This document shows positions 1 through 8,204 of a DNA stretch of 18,153 bases, piece by piece (position 1 is the stretch's first letter; each line of letters opens with the position of its first letter). The position numbers were made by a program, and so were the translations under genes. The notes below the pieces were generated by a model. It saw only the letters and a list, made by a program, of their open reading frames with translations. It ran no database searches and was not told the origin of the DNA. This DNA is from CAZOOR01 sp964581505 (GTDB lineage Bacteria > Bacteroidota > Ignavibacteria > Kapaibacteriales > UBA2268): the NCBI GenBank assembly GCA_964581505.1, contig CAZOOR010000057.1:1-18153 (forward strand), given 5' to 3'.

Positions 1-17
1 ATCTAATTGCTATTAAA

Positions 18-2132
18 TCAATATTTTAATGTTTTTTCTATTGCTTCCTCAATATCACTCGAATTTGGTAAGATATGTGTTTCATAATCCTTTGCAAAGC
101 CAACAGGTACATTTTTTGAGCCGACACGCAATATAGGTGCATCAAGTTCATTAAATAGATTGGCGGTAATTTCAGCGGAAATTTCACCACCGAAACCACC
201 CCGAACTTTATCCTCGTGAGCAATAACAACCCTGTTGGTTTTCCTGACAGACTCAAAAACGGTTTCCCTATCCCATGGTGCAAGCGAACGAAGGTCAATA
301 ACTTCAATACTTATACCCTTTTTTGCTAAATCTTCGGCAGCAATCATAGCGAGATGAACAGCAGTACCATAAGTAACAACTGTCAAATCACTACCCTTAC
401 GCCTTACTTTTGCTTTGCCAAATGGAATAACAAAATCGTCCGGTGGTGTGGGTGATGATGCTCTTTTGAAATTATATAAAAATTTAGGTTCGAGAAATAG
501 TGTTGGTCCCTCGGAACGTATGGCATTGCGGAGTAGTCCCACGGCATCATCGGCAAATGCCGGATTAACAATACGCAAACCGGGAAGTGTTGTAAATGTA
601 CCTTCGAGATTTTGCGAATGATACAGCCCGCCCTGTATGTAACCGCCGCTTGCCAGACGTATAACGATATTTGGCGTAAATTCACCGCGCGTTCGCCAAT
701 ACTCGTGCGAACATTCGACAAGTTGCTCCATAGCAGGCCAAAAATAATCGGCAAACTCGGCACCCTCAATCACAACACGAATGTCTTTGCGAAAACGAGA
801 AAAACCGTTTGCCGTGCCTACAATACTGTCTTCGGCAATCGGCGCATTGAATACCCGCTCTTTACCAAATTCCTCGGGCATACCTTTTACCACGTTGAAC
901 ACTCCACCCTTACCTATATCCTGTCCCCACATATAAGTATCGGGATTTGACCTAAATTCCTCTTTCAAAGTTTTATTAATTGCTTCCCTAAATGTGATAA
1001 CCGGAGCATCGGAAGATATATAAACTTCACTTTTGTCTTCAATATTATATTTAGCATCAGGAATAACAAACTCATTCCATTTATAGCCCTTTGCATGCGG
1101 AGCCGCTTCCGCCTTATCTGCCGCCGCAAACATAATTTCCACATTTTCCTTTTCGAGTTCCTGTACATCTTCAAGTGATAAAATATTCCTATTAATCAGC
1201 ATATACCTGAATTGCAGTAATGGGTCTCGCCGTTTTACTCGCTCTAATTCTTCTTCGGAGCGGTACAACTCATGTCTATCGGAGTTTGAATGCGAACCAA
1301 TACGGTCGCAGTCTGCATGAATAAATGCAGGACCTTTTCCGGCTAGAACATATTCCTTTGCTTCACTCAAAGCACGCCAAGAATCAAATGGGTCTCGCCC
1401 ATCACAATTAATTATTTTCATATTGGCAAATCCGGTGAAAATATCCGAAATAACTTCACTACCGGCTACATCTCGTAACGGTACGGATATACCGTATTTG
1501 TTATTCTGCACAACAAAAATGACGGGCAATTTTTCCATATTTGCGGCATTTACCGCCTCGAAAAAAAAGCCCTCCGCAGTGGCGGATTCACCACTTGAAT
1601 AATATGCTATTTCATCGCTTTTATATTTCTTGATTGCACGGGCAAGCCCAACGGCATGCAATGAATGGTTTCCCGTGCAAGAAGAAACATTCTGAATGCC
1701 GCTTGCAGGTTTTGCAAAGTGATTACTCATATGGCGCCCACCACCAGCCAAATCATTATCCTTTCCCAAACCGTTTAATATTATTTCTTCGGGCGTAATG
1801 CCGGCAGATAAAACGGTCATCATATCCCTATAATAGGAGAAAAGATAATCCTTTCCCTCTCTGAATATCCTACCGAGTGCAAGCTGAATGCCGTCATGCC
1901 CGGCAAAAGATGCGTGAAAAGACCAGCCCTTAGCCATCTTCAAATATAGAGCGGCTTTATCGTCAAGTTTCCTTCCGAGATGATTTAGTCTATACCAATC
2001 AATAATTGTCTTATTATCAAAACCGTCAGTCTCAAATTTTGAATAAAGTTCAAGTTCTCGCTCCTTGTCTTGAAATCTAAATTTGACAATCGATTGTTTC
2101 CCGTTTATTTTCTTTTTAGTTTTTTTTGGCAT
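18..2132 (-). CDS. Fused alpha-beta E1 component of a 2-oxoacid dehydrogenase complex (ThDP-dependent)
   Basis: This 704-residue protein joins the E1 alpha half (about residues 45-320) to the E1 beta half (about 375-700) of a pyruvate or branched-chain 2-oxoacid dehydrogenase. E1 decarboxylates a 2-oxoacid on thiamine diphosphate and passes the acyl group to lipoyl-E2 in the cytoplasm. Visible alpha motifs are YRD at 101-103, the ThDP/Mg region GESATAEG at 181-188 ending in Asn210-Asn211, and the HSNSD loop at 281-285. Visible beta motifs are PIAED at 431-435, with the likely catalytic Glu434, and YHSQNLEG at 504-511. The ThDP motif reads GES where the family usually has GDG or GEG. No E2 or E3 gene is adjacent, so the substrate (pyruvate or branched-chain oxoacid) cannot be decided. 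The ATG at 2132 has no Shine-Dalgarno sequence and follows an A-rich leader. Fused E1 genes of this size are common in Bacteroidota and relatives. Confidence 0.93.
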   Translation of the reverse strand: MPKKTKKKINGKQSIVKFRFQDKERELELYSKFETDGFDNKTIIDWYRLNHLGRKLDDKAALYLKMAKGWSFHASFAGHDGIQLALGRIFREGKDYLFSYYRDMMTVLSAGITPEEIILNGLGKDNDLAGGGRHMSNHFAKPASGIQNVSSCTGNHSLHAVGLARAIKKYKSDEIAYYSSGESATAEGFFFEAVNAANMEKLPVIFVVQNNKYGISVPLRDVAGSEVISDIFTGFANMKIINCDGRDPFDSWRALSEAKEYVLAGKGPAFIHADCDRIGSHSNSDRHELYRSEEELERVKRRDPLLQFRYMLINRNILSLEDVQELEKENVEIMFAAADKAEAAPHAKGYKWNEFVIPDAKYNIEDKSEVYISSDAPVITFREAINKTLKEEFRSNPDTYMWGQDIGKGGVFNVVKGMPEEFGKERVFNAPIAEDSIVGTANGFSRFRKDIRVVIEGAEFADYFWPAMEQLVECSHEYWRTRGEFTPNIVIRLASGGYIQGGLYHSQNLEGTFTTLPGLRIVNPAFADDAVGLLRNAIRSEGPTLFLEPKFLYNFKRASSPTPPDDFVIPFGKAKVRRKGSDLTVVTYGTAVHLAMIAAEDLAKKGISIEVIDLRSLAPWDRETVFESVRKTNRVVIAHEDKVRGGFGGEISAEITANLFNELDAPILRVGSKNVPVGFAKDYETHILPNSSDIEEAIEKTLKY

Positions 2133-2397
2133 TATAATTTTACTATATTTATTCTCTACATTATGTCTATATTATTCAATAAGCATATTAATAATATTTG
2201 ACTTATATGGATTTTACAAAACGTTATTCATTTCTTTCTATTGCTATTTCAGGGAGAACAAAATTTCCCGTAATTTTAGATTATTCACACAATATCAATG
2301 ATAAGAAATTACTATAATTCCGAGTAATAAGAAAAGTTTACAACTTGAAACGTAATAAATTCGTCAATATATTTTTACATTGATTTCAAAATAAAAA
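2133..2397. other. AT-rich divergent intergenic region
   Basis: These 265 bases separate the divergent E1 and TolB-like genes and should hold both promoters. For the plus-strand gene, the best -10 candidate is TATAAT at 2313-2318, but it has no good -35. It overlaps a small dyad, ATTACT (2308-2313) and AGTAAT (2323-2328), separated by nine bases. Possible reading frames here are short, low in complexity and rich in Phe, Ile and Tyr, so I call no gene. Confidence 0.5.
2191..2219 (-). promoter_or_regulatory. Possible sigma-70-type promoter for the E1 gene
   Basis: Read on the minus strand, TTGTAA (2219-2214) is followed by a 17-base spacer and TATTAT (2196-2191), which match the -35 and -10 consensus at 4 and 5 of 6 positions. 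A transcript would start near 2184 and have a leader of about 50 bases. The surroundings are very AT-rich, so chance matches are likely. Confidence 0.35.
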
Positions 2398-3432
2398 ATG
2401 AATACACGGACAAAATATACTCTGATGTCAATTATTGCATTGTTTATAATAATGCCGCAAATGACTTTTTCGCAGACAGCCATATCGAACGCAAAGCCTA
2501 AACGCTTTTTTGTTGCCAAAACAGCATTCGGTATTTATGCAAAAAACATTAAACCGTTCAAACTTGATGCGGCATTGAATTTTGCCGCCACCGCCTCGCG
2601 CGGCAAGTATCAATATGTACCGTTTTCCGCTCTGGATTCTATTTTTCAATTGTCAATACAAAGCAAAGATACATTAACATCTCTGACACTTGCCAATAAA
2701 TTAGACGCCGATTTCTTTGTATTTGTCCGAGTGAATAGATTAGCAAATATGCTACGTGTTGATATTAGTGCAATCGGTGCAAAAGATACAAATAGCAAAA
2801 AATATGGCGTGGGATATGCCGCAATCAGATACCGGAAACTTACCGATAGTGAGCAGATGACAGACCCGGCACTCCTTACGGCTACTATGCGGGCTTTTGC
2901 ACTTGCTTCCGGCGACTCCTCTTTATTTGTTGTTGATGATTCACTAAAAGTCCAAGCCGTTCCGACACTTGTAATTGGCGGTATTAATTATGTAAATGAC
3001 AAGCAACAGGATTTATGGGAGATTTTCCAAAATAAGGAAATTTCCTCCTATGATGCCGTCATTAATATATTCGATGAAATTAAGGATTCGCCCGATTTTG
3101 CCATTTATGACATAGAAACACGCGATTCATTATATGCTCTTTTTAACCTAATGATTGTTGAGAATTATAATACTTCAACAAGTACAGAATTAAAAAATCT
3201 ATACAAAATGGACGTTAATTATTTTATTACAGGTCTATTGACAAGGGATAAGAAAGGTGCTATTCTGGATTTATATTTTTGCAGGATATTGGAAGGTGGC
3301 AAACTTGCCGTGCTGGATAAAGCAACAGGATTTGTGAGCGAAGACACAATTATTGAGTATAAAAAAATATTACGCCAAACTGTACGAAATCTTCTTAAGA
3401 AAAAACCTTGGCTACGTCCTTCATTGAATTAA
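2398..3432 (+). CDS. Exported protein with two TolB/CsgG-like halves, function unknown
   Basis: This 344-residue protein starts with a signal peptide: basic start, hydrophobic stretch at about 9-25, and probable cleavage after FSQ at residue 26. It is therefore periplasmic or surface-associated. I do not recognise a named family. Two segments follow the pattern of TolB-N/CsgG/FlgT-like domains, in which a helix ending in 'lA..l.aDff' leads to a beta hairpin describing a stored quantity. The first is LANKLDADFFVFVRVNRLAN (about 99-118) and the second is LKNLYKMDVNYFITGLLT (about 265-282), each followed by an alternating beta pattern. The C-terminus is basic (LLKKKPWLRPSLN). The ATG has only an A-rich leader. 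The 3' end overlaps the stop of the convergent NifU-like gene by four bases. Domain assignment is inference. Confidence 0.8.
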   Translation: MNTRTKYTLMSIIALFIIMPQMTFSQTAISNAKPKRFFVAKTAFGIYAKNIKPFKLDAALNFAATASRGKYQYVPFSALDSIFQLSIQSKDTLTSLTLANKLDADFFVFVRVNRLANMLRVDISAIGAKDTNSKKYGVGYAAIRYRKLTDSEQMTDPALLTATMRAFALASGDSSLFVVDDSLKVQAVPTLVIGGINYVNDKQQDLWEIFQNKEISSYDAVINIFDEIKDSPDFAIYDIETRDSLYALFNLMIVENYNTSTSTELKNLYKMDVNYFITGLLTRDKKGAILDLYFCRILEGGKLAVLDKATGFVSEDTIIEYKKILRQTVRNLLKKKPWLRPSLN

Positions 3433-3668
3433 TTCATTAGTTCAACGGATTTTACATCTTTCAGCTTCGACTTCAATACGTGTTCTACACCGTAGCGAAG
3501 GGTCATCGTAGCACCCGGGCAACCCGCACAAGCGCCGGCAAGTTGCACATAGACCACGCCGTCCTCGACTTTCTTCAAATGAATTCGCCCGCCGTCCGCC
3601 TCAATATAGCGTTTAATATCTTTCTCAATAATATCATTCACTTGCTTGTAAAGCAGTTCGTTGTTCAT
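3429..3668 (-). CDS. NifU-like C-terminal (Nfu-type) Fe-S scaffold protein
   Basis: At 79 residues this is essentially a single NifU C-terminal domain, which holds a 4Fe-4S cluster between two subunits and delivers it to apo-proteins. The diagnostic parts are ADGGRIHL at 24-31 and the CxxC motif GACAGCPGATMTL, with Cys47 and Cys50, followed by the helix LRYGVEHVLKSK. The length is typical of stand-alone Nfu domains, which lack the NifU N-terminal IscU-like part. Its ATG lies inside the stop of the upstream phosphodiesterase gene (ATGA, four-base overlap), so the two are likely co-transcribed and translationally coupled. The functional link with that neighbour is unclear. No isc, suf or nif gene is present. 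Confidence 0.93.
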   Translation of the reverse strand: MNNELLYKQVNDIIEKDIKRYIEADGGRIHLKKVEDGVVYVQLAGACAGCPGATMTLRYGVEHVLKSKLKDVKSVELMN

Positions 3669-4444
3669 AATGTTTTATTCTTTCTATATTCATTCAGATA
3701 TTGTCTTATTCGTTTCGGGAAATTCGTAACAAGCGATTTTATCGGTAGTGTTATCGCATAGTCGAACTCTTCCTTTGTATTTACAGTATAAACAGCCGCA
3801 AATATTTTATTATCAATAATATCGGCGAGCAGTTTCGGATTAAATTCATCAAGGGCGGCAATAAAAGCATCGCAAGATGTTTCACTGATAATCTGCGAAG
3901 CGGAACGGCTGTCCTTTGGTATTCGTATTGCCATTGTCGGAAATTCCGGGTATTTCTTTTTCAATTGCCGCAGAGTATTATAGTAAAATGATGAGAAAGT
4001 GGTATAATCCTGATACTCGTTTTCATAAATAATCTCAATAATTCTTTCAATATTATAGCCGAGATTATTTCCTTCAATATTCTTCACTTCAATATTAAGA
4101 TAGCAATGTCCTTTGATTGTATTGATTACATCAGCAATCAGCGGGATACGCTCTCCTCTATATTTCTCTGCGAACCAAGAACCGGCATCAGCATTTCTAA
4201 ACTGTCCGTAATTCAAATCACCGATTTTGCCTTTACTGTCCGTTGTTCTGCTCAAATGTTTATCATGAAAAACAACGACTTTGCCATCTGCTGTCATCTG
4301 CACATCTGCTTCAACAATATCCGCCTCCGATTCAATTGCATCGCGATAGGCGGCAAGCGTATTCTCCGGTGCAGTTCCTGAGGAACCGCGATGGGCGGCA
4401 ATTAAGATTTCATCACCCTGCGATTTTTTTCTGATTGGCAACAT
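3665..4444 (-). CDS. Glycerophosphodiester phosphodiesterase family protein
   Basis: This 259-residue TIM-barrel enzyme hydrolyses glycerophosphodiesters to glycerol-3-phosphate and an alcohol. Numbered from the ATG at 4444, it shows the family landmarks in order: AHRG with His18 and Arg19, the PENT motif with Glu27 and Asn28, VEADVQM with the metal ligands Glu45 and Asp47, and the general-acid His60 in VVFHDKHLSRTTD. NIEVK follows further on. There is no signal peptide or membrane segment, so it should be cytoplasmic. The frame is open upstream to a TTG at 4498, but the ATG at 4444 places the HRG motif at the usual distance from the N-terminus; neither start has a clear Shine-Dalgarno. It overlaps the NifU-domain gene by ATGA. 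Native substrate unknown. Confidence 0.92.
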   Translation of the reverse strand: MLPIRKKSQGDEILIAAHRGSSGTAPENTLAAYRDAIESEADIVEADVQMTADGKVVVFHDKHLSRTTDSKGKIGDLNYGQFRNADAGSWFAEKYRGERIPLIADVINTIKGHCYLNIEVKNIEGNNLGYNIERIIEIIYENEYQDYTTFSSFYYNTLRQLKKKYPEFPTMAIRIPKDSRSASQIISETSCDAFIAALDEFNPKLLADIIDNKIFAAVYTVNTKEEFDYAITLPIKSLVTNFPKRIRQYLNEYRKNKTL

Positions 4445-4549
4445 TGGGCAACCGTAATTTATTTTGTTCAATAGATTGTTAGATAAATAAAATACCAAGC
4501 ATTACAATATATTAATATTATCCACCTAAAAAAAATTATTTTTATTTGG

Positions 4550-4578
4550 TTGTAATTTTTGTTAAAATGCAATATAGC
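4550..4578 (+). promoter_or_regulatory. Possible promoter for the CBS-ComM pair
   Basis: TTGTAA (4550-4555), a 17-base spacer and TATAGC (4573-4578) each match the -35 and -10 consensus at 4 of 6 positions. This lies 46 bases before the CBS gene in the divergent gap with the phosphodiesterase gene. The match is weak in AT-rich DNA. Confidence 0.22.
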
Positions 4579-4612
4579 AATGTTAATTAATTCTTTTTCT
4601 TCCACATTGAAA

Positions 4613-4618
4613 AAGGAG
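4613..4618 (+). promoter_or_regulatory. Ribosome binding site of the CBS-domain gene
   Basis: AAGGAG ends five bases before the ATG at 4624. It is the clearest Shine-Dalgarno sequence in the window and fixes this start. Several other genes here have none. Confidence 0.8.
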
Positions 4619-4623
4619 CAAAT

Positions 4624-5058
4624 ATGCCCGATAGAACTGAAATACGAAAAGTAATGCGAGAATCTACTTTTTCGGTGGATTATAATGACACAATACGCAA
4701 AGCCGAAAACCTGATGAAAAGGGAAAATATTAGGAATATTCCCGTTATTCATGCTCGGAAATATGTAGGAATGATTACGGAGCGCAAAATTATGGAATAT
4801 AGTTTGAGGCGTTTATACGATTTTGACAGAAGCGACATCGAATCAGACGAACTACTGATTAGTGATTTCAGGAATATTCTCTTACTTGATTTGCCGCTTG
4901 TTTTCCCCGAAGACAGCGTAAATAAAGCACTTGAAATAATGGTAAAAAAGAAAGTCGATGTACTCCCTGTTATAGATTGGCACAAAAATTTTGTTGGAAT
5001 TATTACTTCAAATGATTTACTTTTGTTTTTCCATAATTTGCTGAAAGAAAAAATTTAA
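4624..5058 (+). CDS. CBS-domain pair protein
   Basis: This small 144-residue cytoplasmic protein consists of little more than two CBS motifs that would fold as one Bateman module. CBS1 runs from about residue 7 to 62 (VMRESTFSVDYNDTIRKA then NIPVIHARKYVGMITERKIM). CBS2 runs from about 80 to 140 (DLPLVFPEDSVNKALEIM then VDVLPVIDWHKNFVGIITSN). Such modules usually bind adenine nucleotides or related ligands and regulate a partner protein; the ligand here cannot be read from sequence. No enzymatic domain is attached. Its TAA stop shares a base with the ATG of the downstream ComM-family ATPase (TAATG), so the two are almost certainly co-expressed. Confidence 0.9.
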   Translation: MPDRTEIRKVMRESTFSVDYNDTIRKAENLMKRENIRNIPVIHARKYVGMITERKIMEYSLRRLYDFDRSDIESDELLISDFRNILLLDLPLVFPEDSVNKALEIMVKKKVDVLPVIDWHKNFVGIITSNDLLLFFHNLLKEKI

Positions 5059-6602
5059 TGTATTCGCAAGTATTGTCAGCTTCGGTTTTTGGTATTGACG
5101 CTTTTCAGGTAGAGATAGAAACACATATTGATAATGCAATGCCTAACTTTTTTATTGTCGGCTTACCCGATTCGGCAATCAGGGAATCTCGCGAAAGAGT
5201 TATGGCGGCAATCAAGAATTCCGGATTTATTTTTCCGGCAAAAAGATATACGATTAATCTTGCGCCGGCTGATGTCAGAAAGGAGGGCAGTGCTTTCGAT
5301 TTACCCATTGCTGTCGGCATTCTGACATCTCTCGAATTAATCCCTCAGGCTCAACTAAAAGATACCTATATTCTCGGCGAGCTTTCTTTGGAGGGACAAC
5401 TTCGTCCAATACACGGGGTATTGTCTATTGCGCTCGAAGCTAAAAAACAAGGAATAAAAAGAATTATCTTACCGGAAATCAATGCGGACGAAGCCGCACT
5501 AACCGGCGGAACGGAAGTCATTCCTGCTAAGTCCTTATCGCAAGTTTTTGAATATCTTACCGGGACACTGGATATTGAACCACGTACTGTGGATATTGCC
5601 AAACTGTTTGAATCGGGACAAAAGAATTATTTACCCGACCTGTCAGACGTAAAAGGACAGGAAAATGTTAAACGGGCGCTGGAAGTTGCGGCGGCAGGCG
5701 GTCATAATATGCTAATGCTCGGACCTCCGGGTTCGGGTAAAACTATGCTTGCTAAAAGAATTCCCGGAATATTGCCTCCTCTATCTCTTGAGGAATCACT
5801 CGAAACAACAAAGATACATTCCATATCCGGTTTGCTATCCGCCAATGATGCTTTGGTAACTATGCGTCCTTTTCGTTCGCCGCATCACACTATTTCCGAT
5901 GCCGCACTTGTTGGTGGCGGTGTTAGCAAAATCAAACCCGGTGAAATATCATTGGCTCATCACGGAGTGCTGTTTCTTGATGAATTGCCCGAGTTTGCCC
6001 GTAATGTTCTTGAAGTGCTTCGCCAGCCTATTGAAGATAAAATTATTTGTATATCGCGAACTAAAATGACTATTGAGTATCCGTCAAACTTTATGCTTGT
6101 ATGCTCAATGAATCCATGCCCCTGCGGCAATTTCGGCAATCCGCATAAAGAATGCACTTGTACTCCGACTGCCATACAACGCTATCTTTCAAAAATATCA
6201 GGACCACTGCTTGACCGTATTGACATACACGTTGAAGTTCCTGCTGTCAATTATCAGGAACTTTCTTCTACTCGTAAAGGCGAAGCCTCTTCTATTGTTC
6301 GCGAACGTGTATTAAATGCAAGGCAGTTGCAAAGCGAGCGATTTAAAAATGAAGCGGGTATTTTCAAAAATGCCGATATGAACAGCAAGGATATTAATAA
6401 GTATTGCAAATTGGACGATGCTTCTCAGAACATTCTGAAAATGGCTATGACCAAACTAAACTTTTCGGCAAGAGGATATGAGCGCATTAGGAAAGTTGCC
6501 AGAACTATTGCAGACTTGGATAAATGTAATGATATAAAACCCGAGCATATCAGCGAGGCAATTCAATATAGAACGCTTGATAGAGAGTATTGGAACTATT
6601 GA
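5058..6602 (+). CDS. comM: YifB/ComM-family Mg-chelatase-like AAA+ ATPase
   Basis: This 514-residue protein matches the usual size and domain order of the family. An N-terminal Lon-protease-like (ChlI) domain covers about residues 1-170, with NLAPADVRKEGSAFDLPIA at 67-85. A Mg-chelatase-type AAA+ core follows, with Walker A GPPGSGKT at 222-229, Walker B VLFLDE at 304-309 and LLDRID at 384-389, where the Arg may act in nucleotide sensing. A Cys-rich insert, MNPCPCGNFG through CTCT, carries Cys354, 356, 366 and 368. The C-terminal helical domain contains NFSARGYERIRKVARTIADL. In transformable bacteria ComM is a hexameric helicase that promotes branch migration during uptake of homologous DNA; the role elsewhere is less certain. 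No Shine-Dalgarno precedes the ATG, so translation probably depends on coupling to the CBS gene. It converges on rqcH with a 6-base gap. Confidence 0.94.
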   Translation: MYSQVLSASVFGIDAFQVEIETHIDNAMPNFFIVGLPDSAIRESRERVMAAIKNSGFIFPAKRYTINLAPADVRKEGSAFDLPIAVGILTSLELIPQAQLKDTYILGELSLEGQLRPIHGVLSIALEAKKQGIKRIILPEINADEAALTGGTEVIPAKSLSQVFEYLTGTLDIEPRTVDIAKLFESGQKNYLPDLSDVKGQENVKRALEVAAAGGHNMLMLGPPGSGKTMLAKRIPGILPPLSLEESLETTKIHSISGLLSANDALVTMRPFRSPHHTISDAALVGGGVSKIKPGEISLAHHGVLFLDELPEFARNVLEVLRQPIEDKIICISRTKMTIEYPSNFMLVCSMNPCPCGNFGNPHKECTCTPTAIQRYLSKISGPLLDRIDIHVEVPAVNYQELSSTRKGEASSIVRERVLNARQLQSERFKNEAGIFKNADMNSKDINKYCKLDDASQNILKMAMTKLNFSARGYERIRKVARTIADLDKCNDIKPEHISEAIQYRTLDREYWNY

Positions 6603-6608
6603 TTGGCT

Positions 6609-8198
6609 TTATTCCGAAGCCGGCAGTTTCGGTTCGACCATTATTACGTCTTCACGCTTAATAACAACAGCACCGGGATTTGCGCCTTTGGGTTTGTGTA
6701 CAAACTTCTTAAATGTATAACTAACCGGAACATATTTTGCATTCTTCGCACCTGAATAGTAAGCGGCAATTGATGCCGCTTTCTTTAATATATATTTCGG
6801 TGGTTTCTCTGCCTTGTGCATTCTAAGCACGGCGTGCGAACCGGAACTACCCCGTGCATGAAACCATAAATCATTGGGCTTGGCAAACCTTAATGTCAGT
6901 TCGTCATTGTTTGCGGCATTCTTCCCAACATATAGCATATATCCTTCGCCCAAATCAAATGTTCGGAATCTTTCGCCGCCTTTACTACCGAGGTTATCTT
7001 CGCCGAATATCGCCGCATTTTCTTCTTTTATTTTTTTTATTCTTTTCACAGTATCAGTCTTTTCAATTTCATCAATAATTCTTTTTATTGTTTCTACTTT
7101 TTCAAGTAATGACGGAAGCATCTCTTTTCTGATTTTATAATTGCTTTCCGTATTCTTTGCTTTCTCAAAATACATTTGTGCATTTTCGTTGATAGTTTTC
7201 TTCGGATTGAGTTTGAATTCAATATTTTCACCGTCCCAATCGGTCAATGATATTTTATTCCCCGGTTTTATTTTCTGGTTTGGCTGTTGTAGCAATAATT
7301 CCGCCCAATGCCTGTAATCTCCGGCTCTTTCCAATTGCTTTTCGGCAGTGGAGATATTAGCTATATTTTTTTCGAGACGCGATTTTTGTGTATTTAATTT
7401 TTTAAGAATAATTTTACGTTCGCTTTCAATATTCCCTTCTATTAGTTCTTTGCGAATGCGCCTTTCAATAGCTTTCGAGAGCGATGTGAAAGCTTCAAGT
7501 ATAGTACGGTCTGCCAAGGGAATTAGTGATAACAGCAATAATCCCTTGTCATCGATTAATAAATAATACTTGTCAGATGAAGTAATCTCATTTTCAATTT
7601 TTTCAATTGCTTGCAATAATTCCGTATTTTCTATATACTTTTCATCAAGTTCAAGCCCCAATCTTTTCCCTAATTCGACAGCATAATGCTTGCCGAGATT
7701 ATGCCTACCTCTTGCAAGTTCATCAAATAATGACAGTTCCGTTTTAAATACGGACTGCTTGGCAAATATTTTGAGCGGGTCTGCCTTTCCCTTTAATTTA
7801 TCGGAGGATTTAAAAGAAGCAATAACAATATTGTTTTTATCAGTGATAATAAAATTATTCTTAGGACCACCGAATAATATAATATACACAATATAATCAT
7901 TTGTAGTAAGTGTTATTATTCTATCATTTCTTTCCAAAGAAATACTCAGGATTGACTGTCCGAGCAGAAAATCGAATAAATCCACAGAATTCTTATTAGC
8001 ACGGTTGAAATTATTACGAAGGAACAAAGCACCGAGTTTAGTATCAGCACTAAAGTTCAAATGCACAATATCACTATTATCATAGAGTGCCAGAAGCAGA
8101 GTATTCTTATCCTGAGTAAAGCACTCGACAATCTTCATACCGCAAATACTTTGCAGTTCTTCGCTGAGTTTCAGCAGTGTGTAATAATTTCTAATCAT
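6609..8198 (-). CDS. rqcH: RqcH/NFACT-family ribosome quality-control protein
   Basis: This 529-residue cytoplasmic protein belongs to the NFACT (NEMF/Rqc2/RqcH, formerly FbpA-like) family. Members bind stalled 50S subunits carrying peptidyl-tRNA and recruit alanyl-tRNA to add a C-terminal Ala tail. An NFACT-N domain covers about 1-240 and includes LERNDRIITL, whose Asp92-Arg93 may match the DR pair needed for tailing in B. subtilis RqcH. Coiled-coil Lys/Glu-rich segments lie at about 240-295 and 340-395. The C-terminal NFACT-R domain (about 415-515) has the signature PNDLWFHARGSSGSHAVLR at 441-459. The ATG at 8198 is preferred; the frame stays open to a TTG at 8231, but that lies within an inverted repeat. 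There is no Shine-Dalgarno. YicC lies just upstream, an arrangement resembling yloA/yloC of B. subtilis. Confidence 0.9.
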   Translation of the reverse strand: MIRNYYTLLKLSEELQSICGMKIVECFTQDKNTLLLALYDNSDIVHLNFSADTKLGALFLRNNFNRANKNSVDLFDFLLGQSILSISLERNDRIITLTTNDYIVYIILFGGPKNNFIITDKNNIVIASFKSSDKLKGKADPLKIFAKQSVFKTELSLFDELARGRHNLGKHYAVELGKRLGLELDEKYIENTELLQAIEKIENEITSSDKYYLLIDDKGLLLLSLIPLADRTILEAFTSLSKAIERRIRKELIEGNIESERKIILKKLNTQKSRLEKNIANISTAEKQLERAGDYRHWAELLLQQPNQKIKPGNKISLTDWDGENIEFKLNPKKTINENAQMYFEKAKNTESNYKIRKEMLPSLLEKVETIKRIIDEIEKTDTVKRIKKIKEENAAIFGEDNLGSKGGERFRTFDLGEGYMLYVGKNAANNDELTLRFAKPNDLWFHARGSSGSHAVLRMHKAEKPPKYILKKAASIAAYYSGAKNAKYVPVSYTFKKFVHKPKGANPGAVVIKREDVIMVEPKLPASE

Positions 8199-8204
8199 AT
8201 ATAA

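Noticed and set aside
2083..2301. 72-codon plus-strand reading frame over the E1 start and the intergenic gap
   Set aside because: Very rich in Phe, Ile and Tyr, overlaps the E1 N-terminus in antisense, and has no ribosome binding site or recognisable motif; it looks like translated AT-rich spacer.
4468..4752. 94-codon minus-strand reading frame across the phosphodiesterase-CBS gap
   Set aside because: Antisense to the CBS gene and its leader, with no conserved pattern; the CBS gene on the other strand has clear motifs and a ribosome binding site.
6614..6633. Small inverted repeat CCGAA/TTCGG near the ComM-RqcH convergent ends, as a terminator
   Set aside because: Arms of five bases around a nine-base loop inside the rqcH coding end, with no T-tract on either side.
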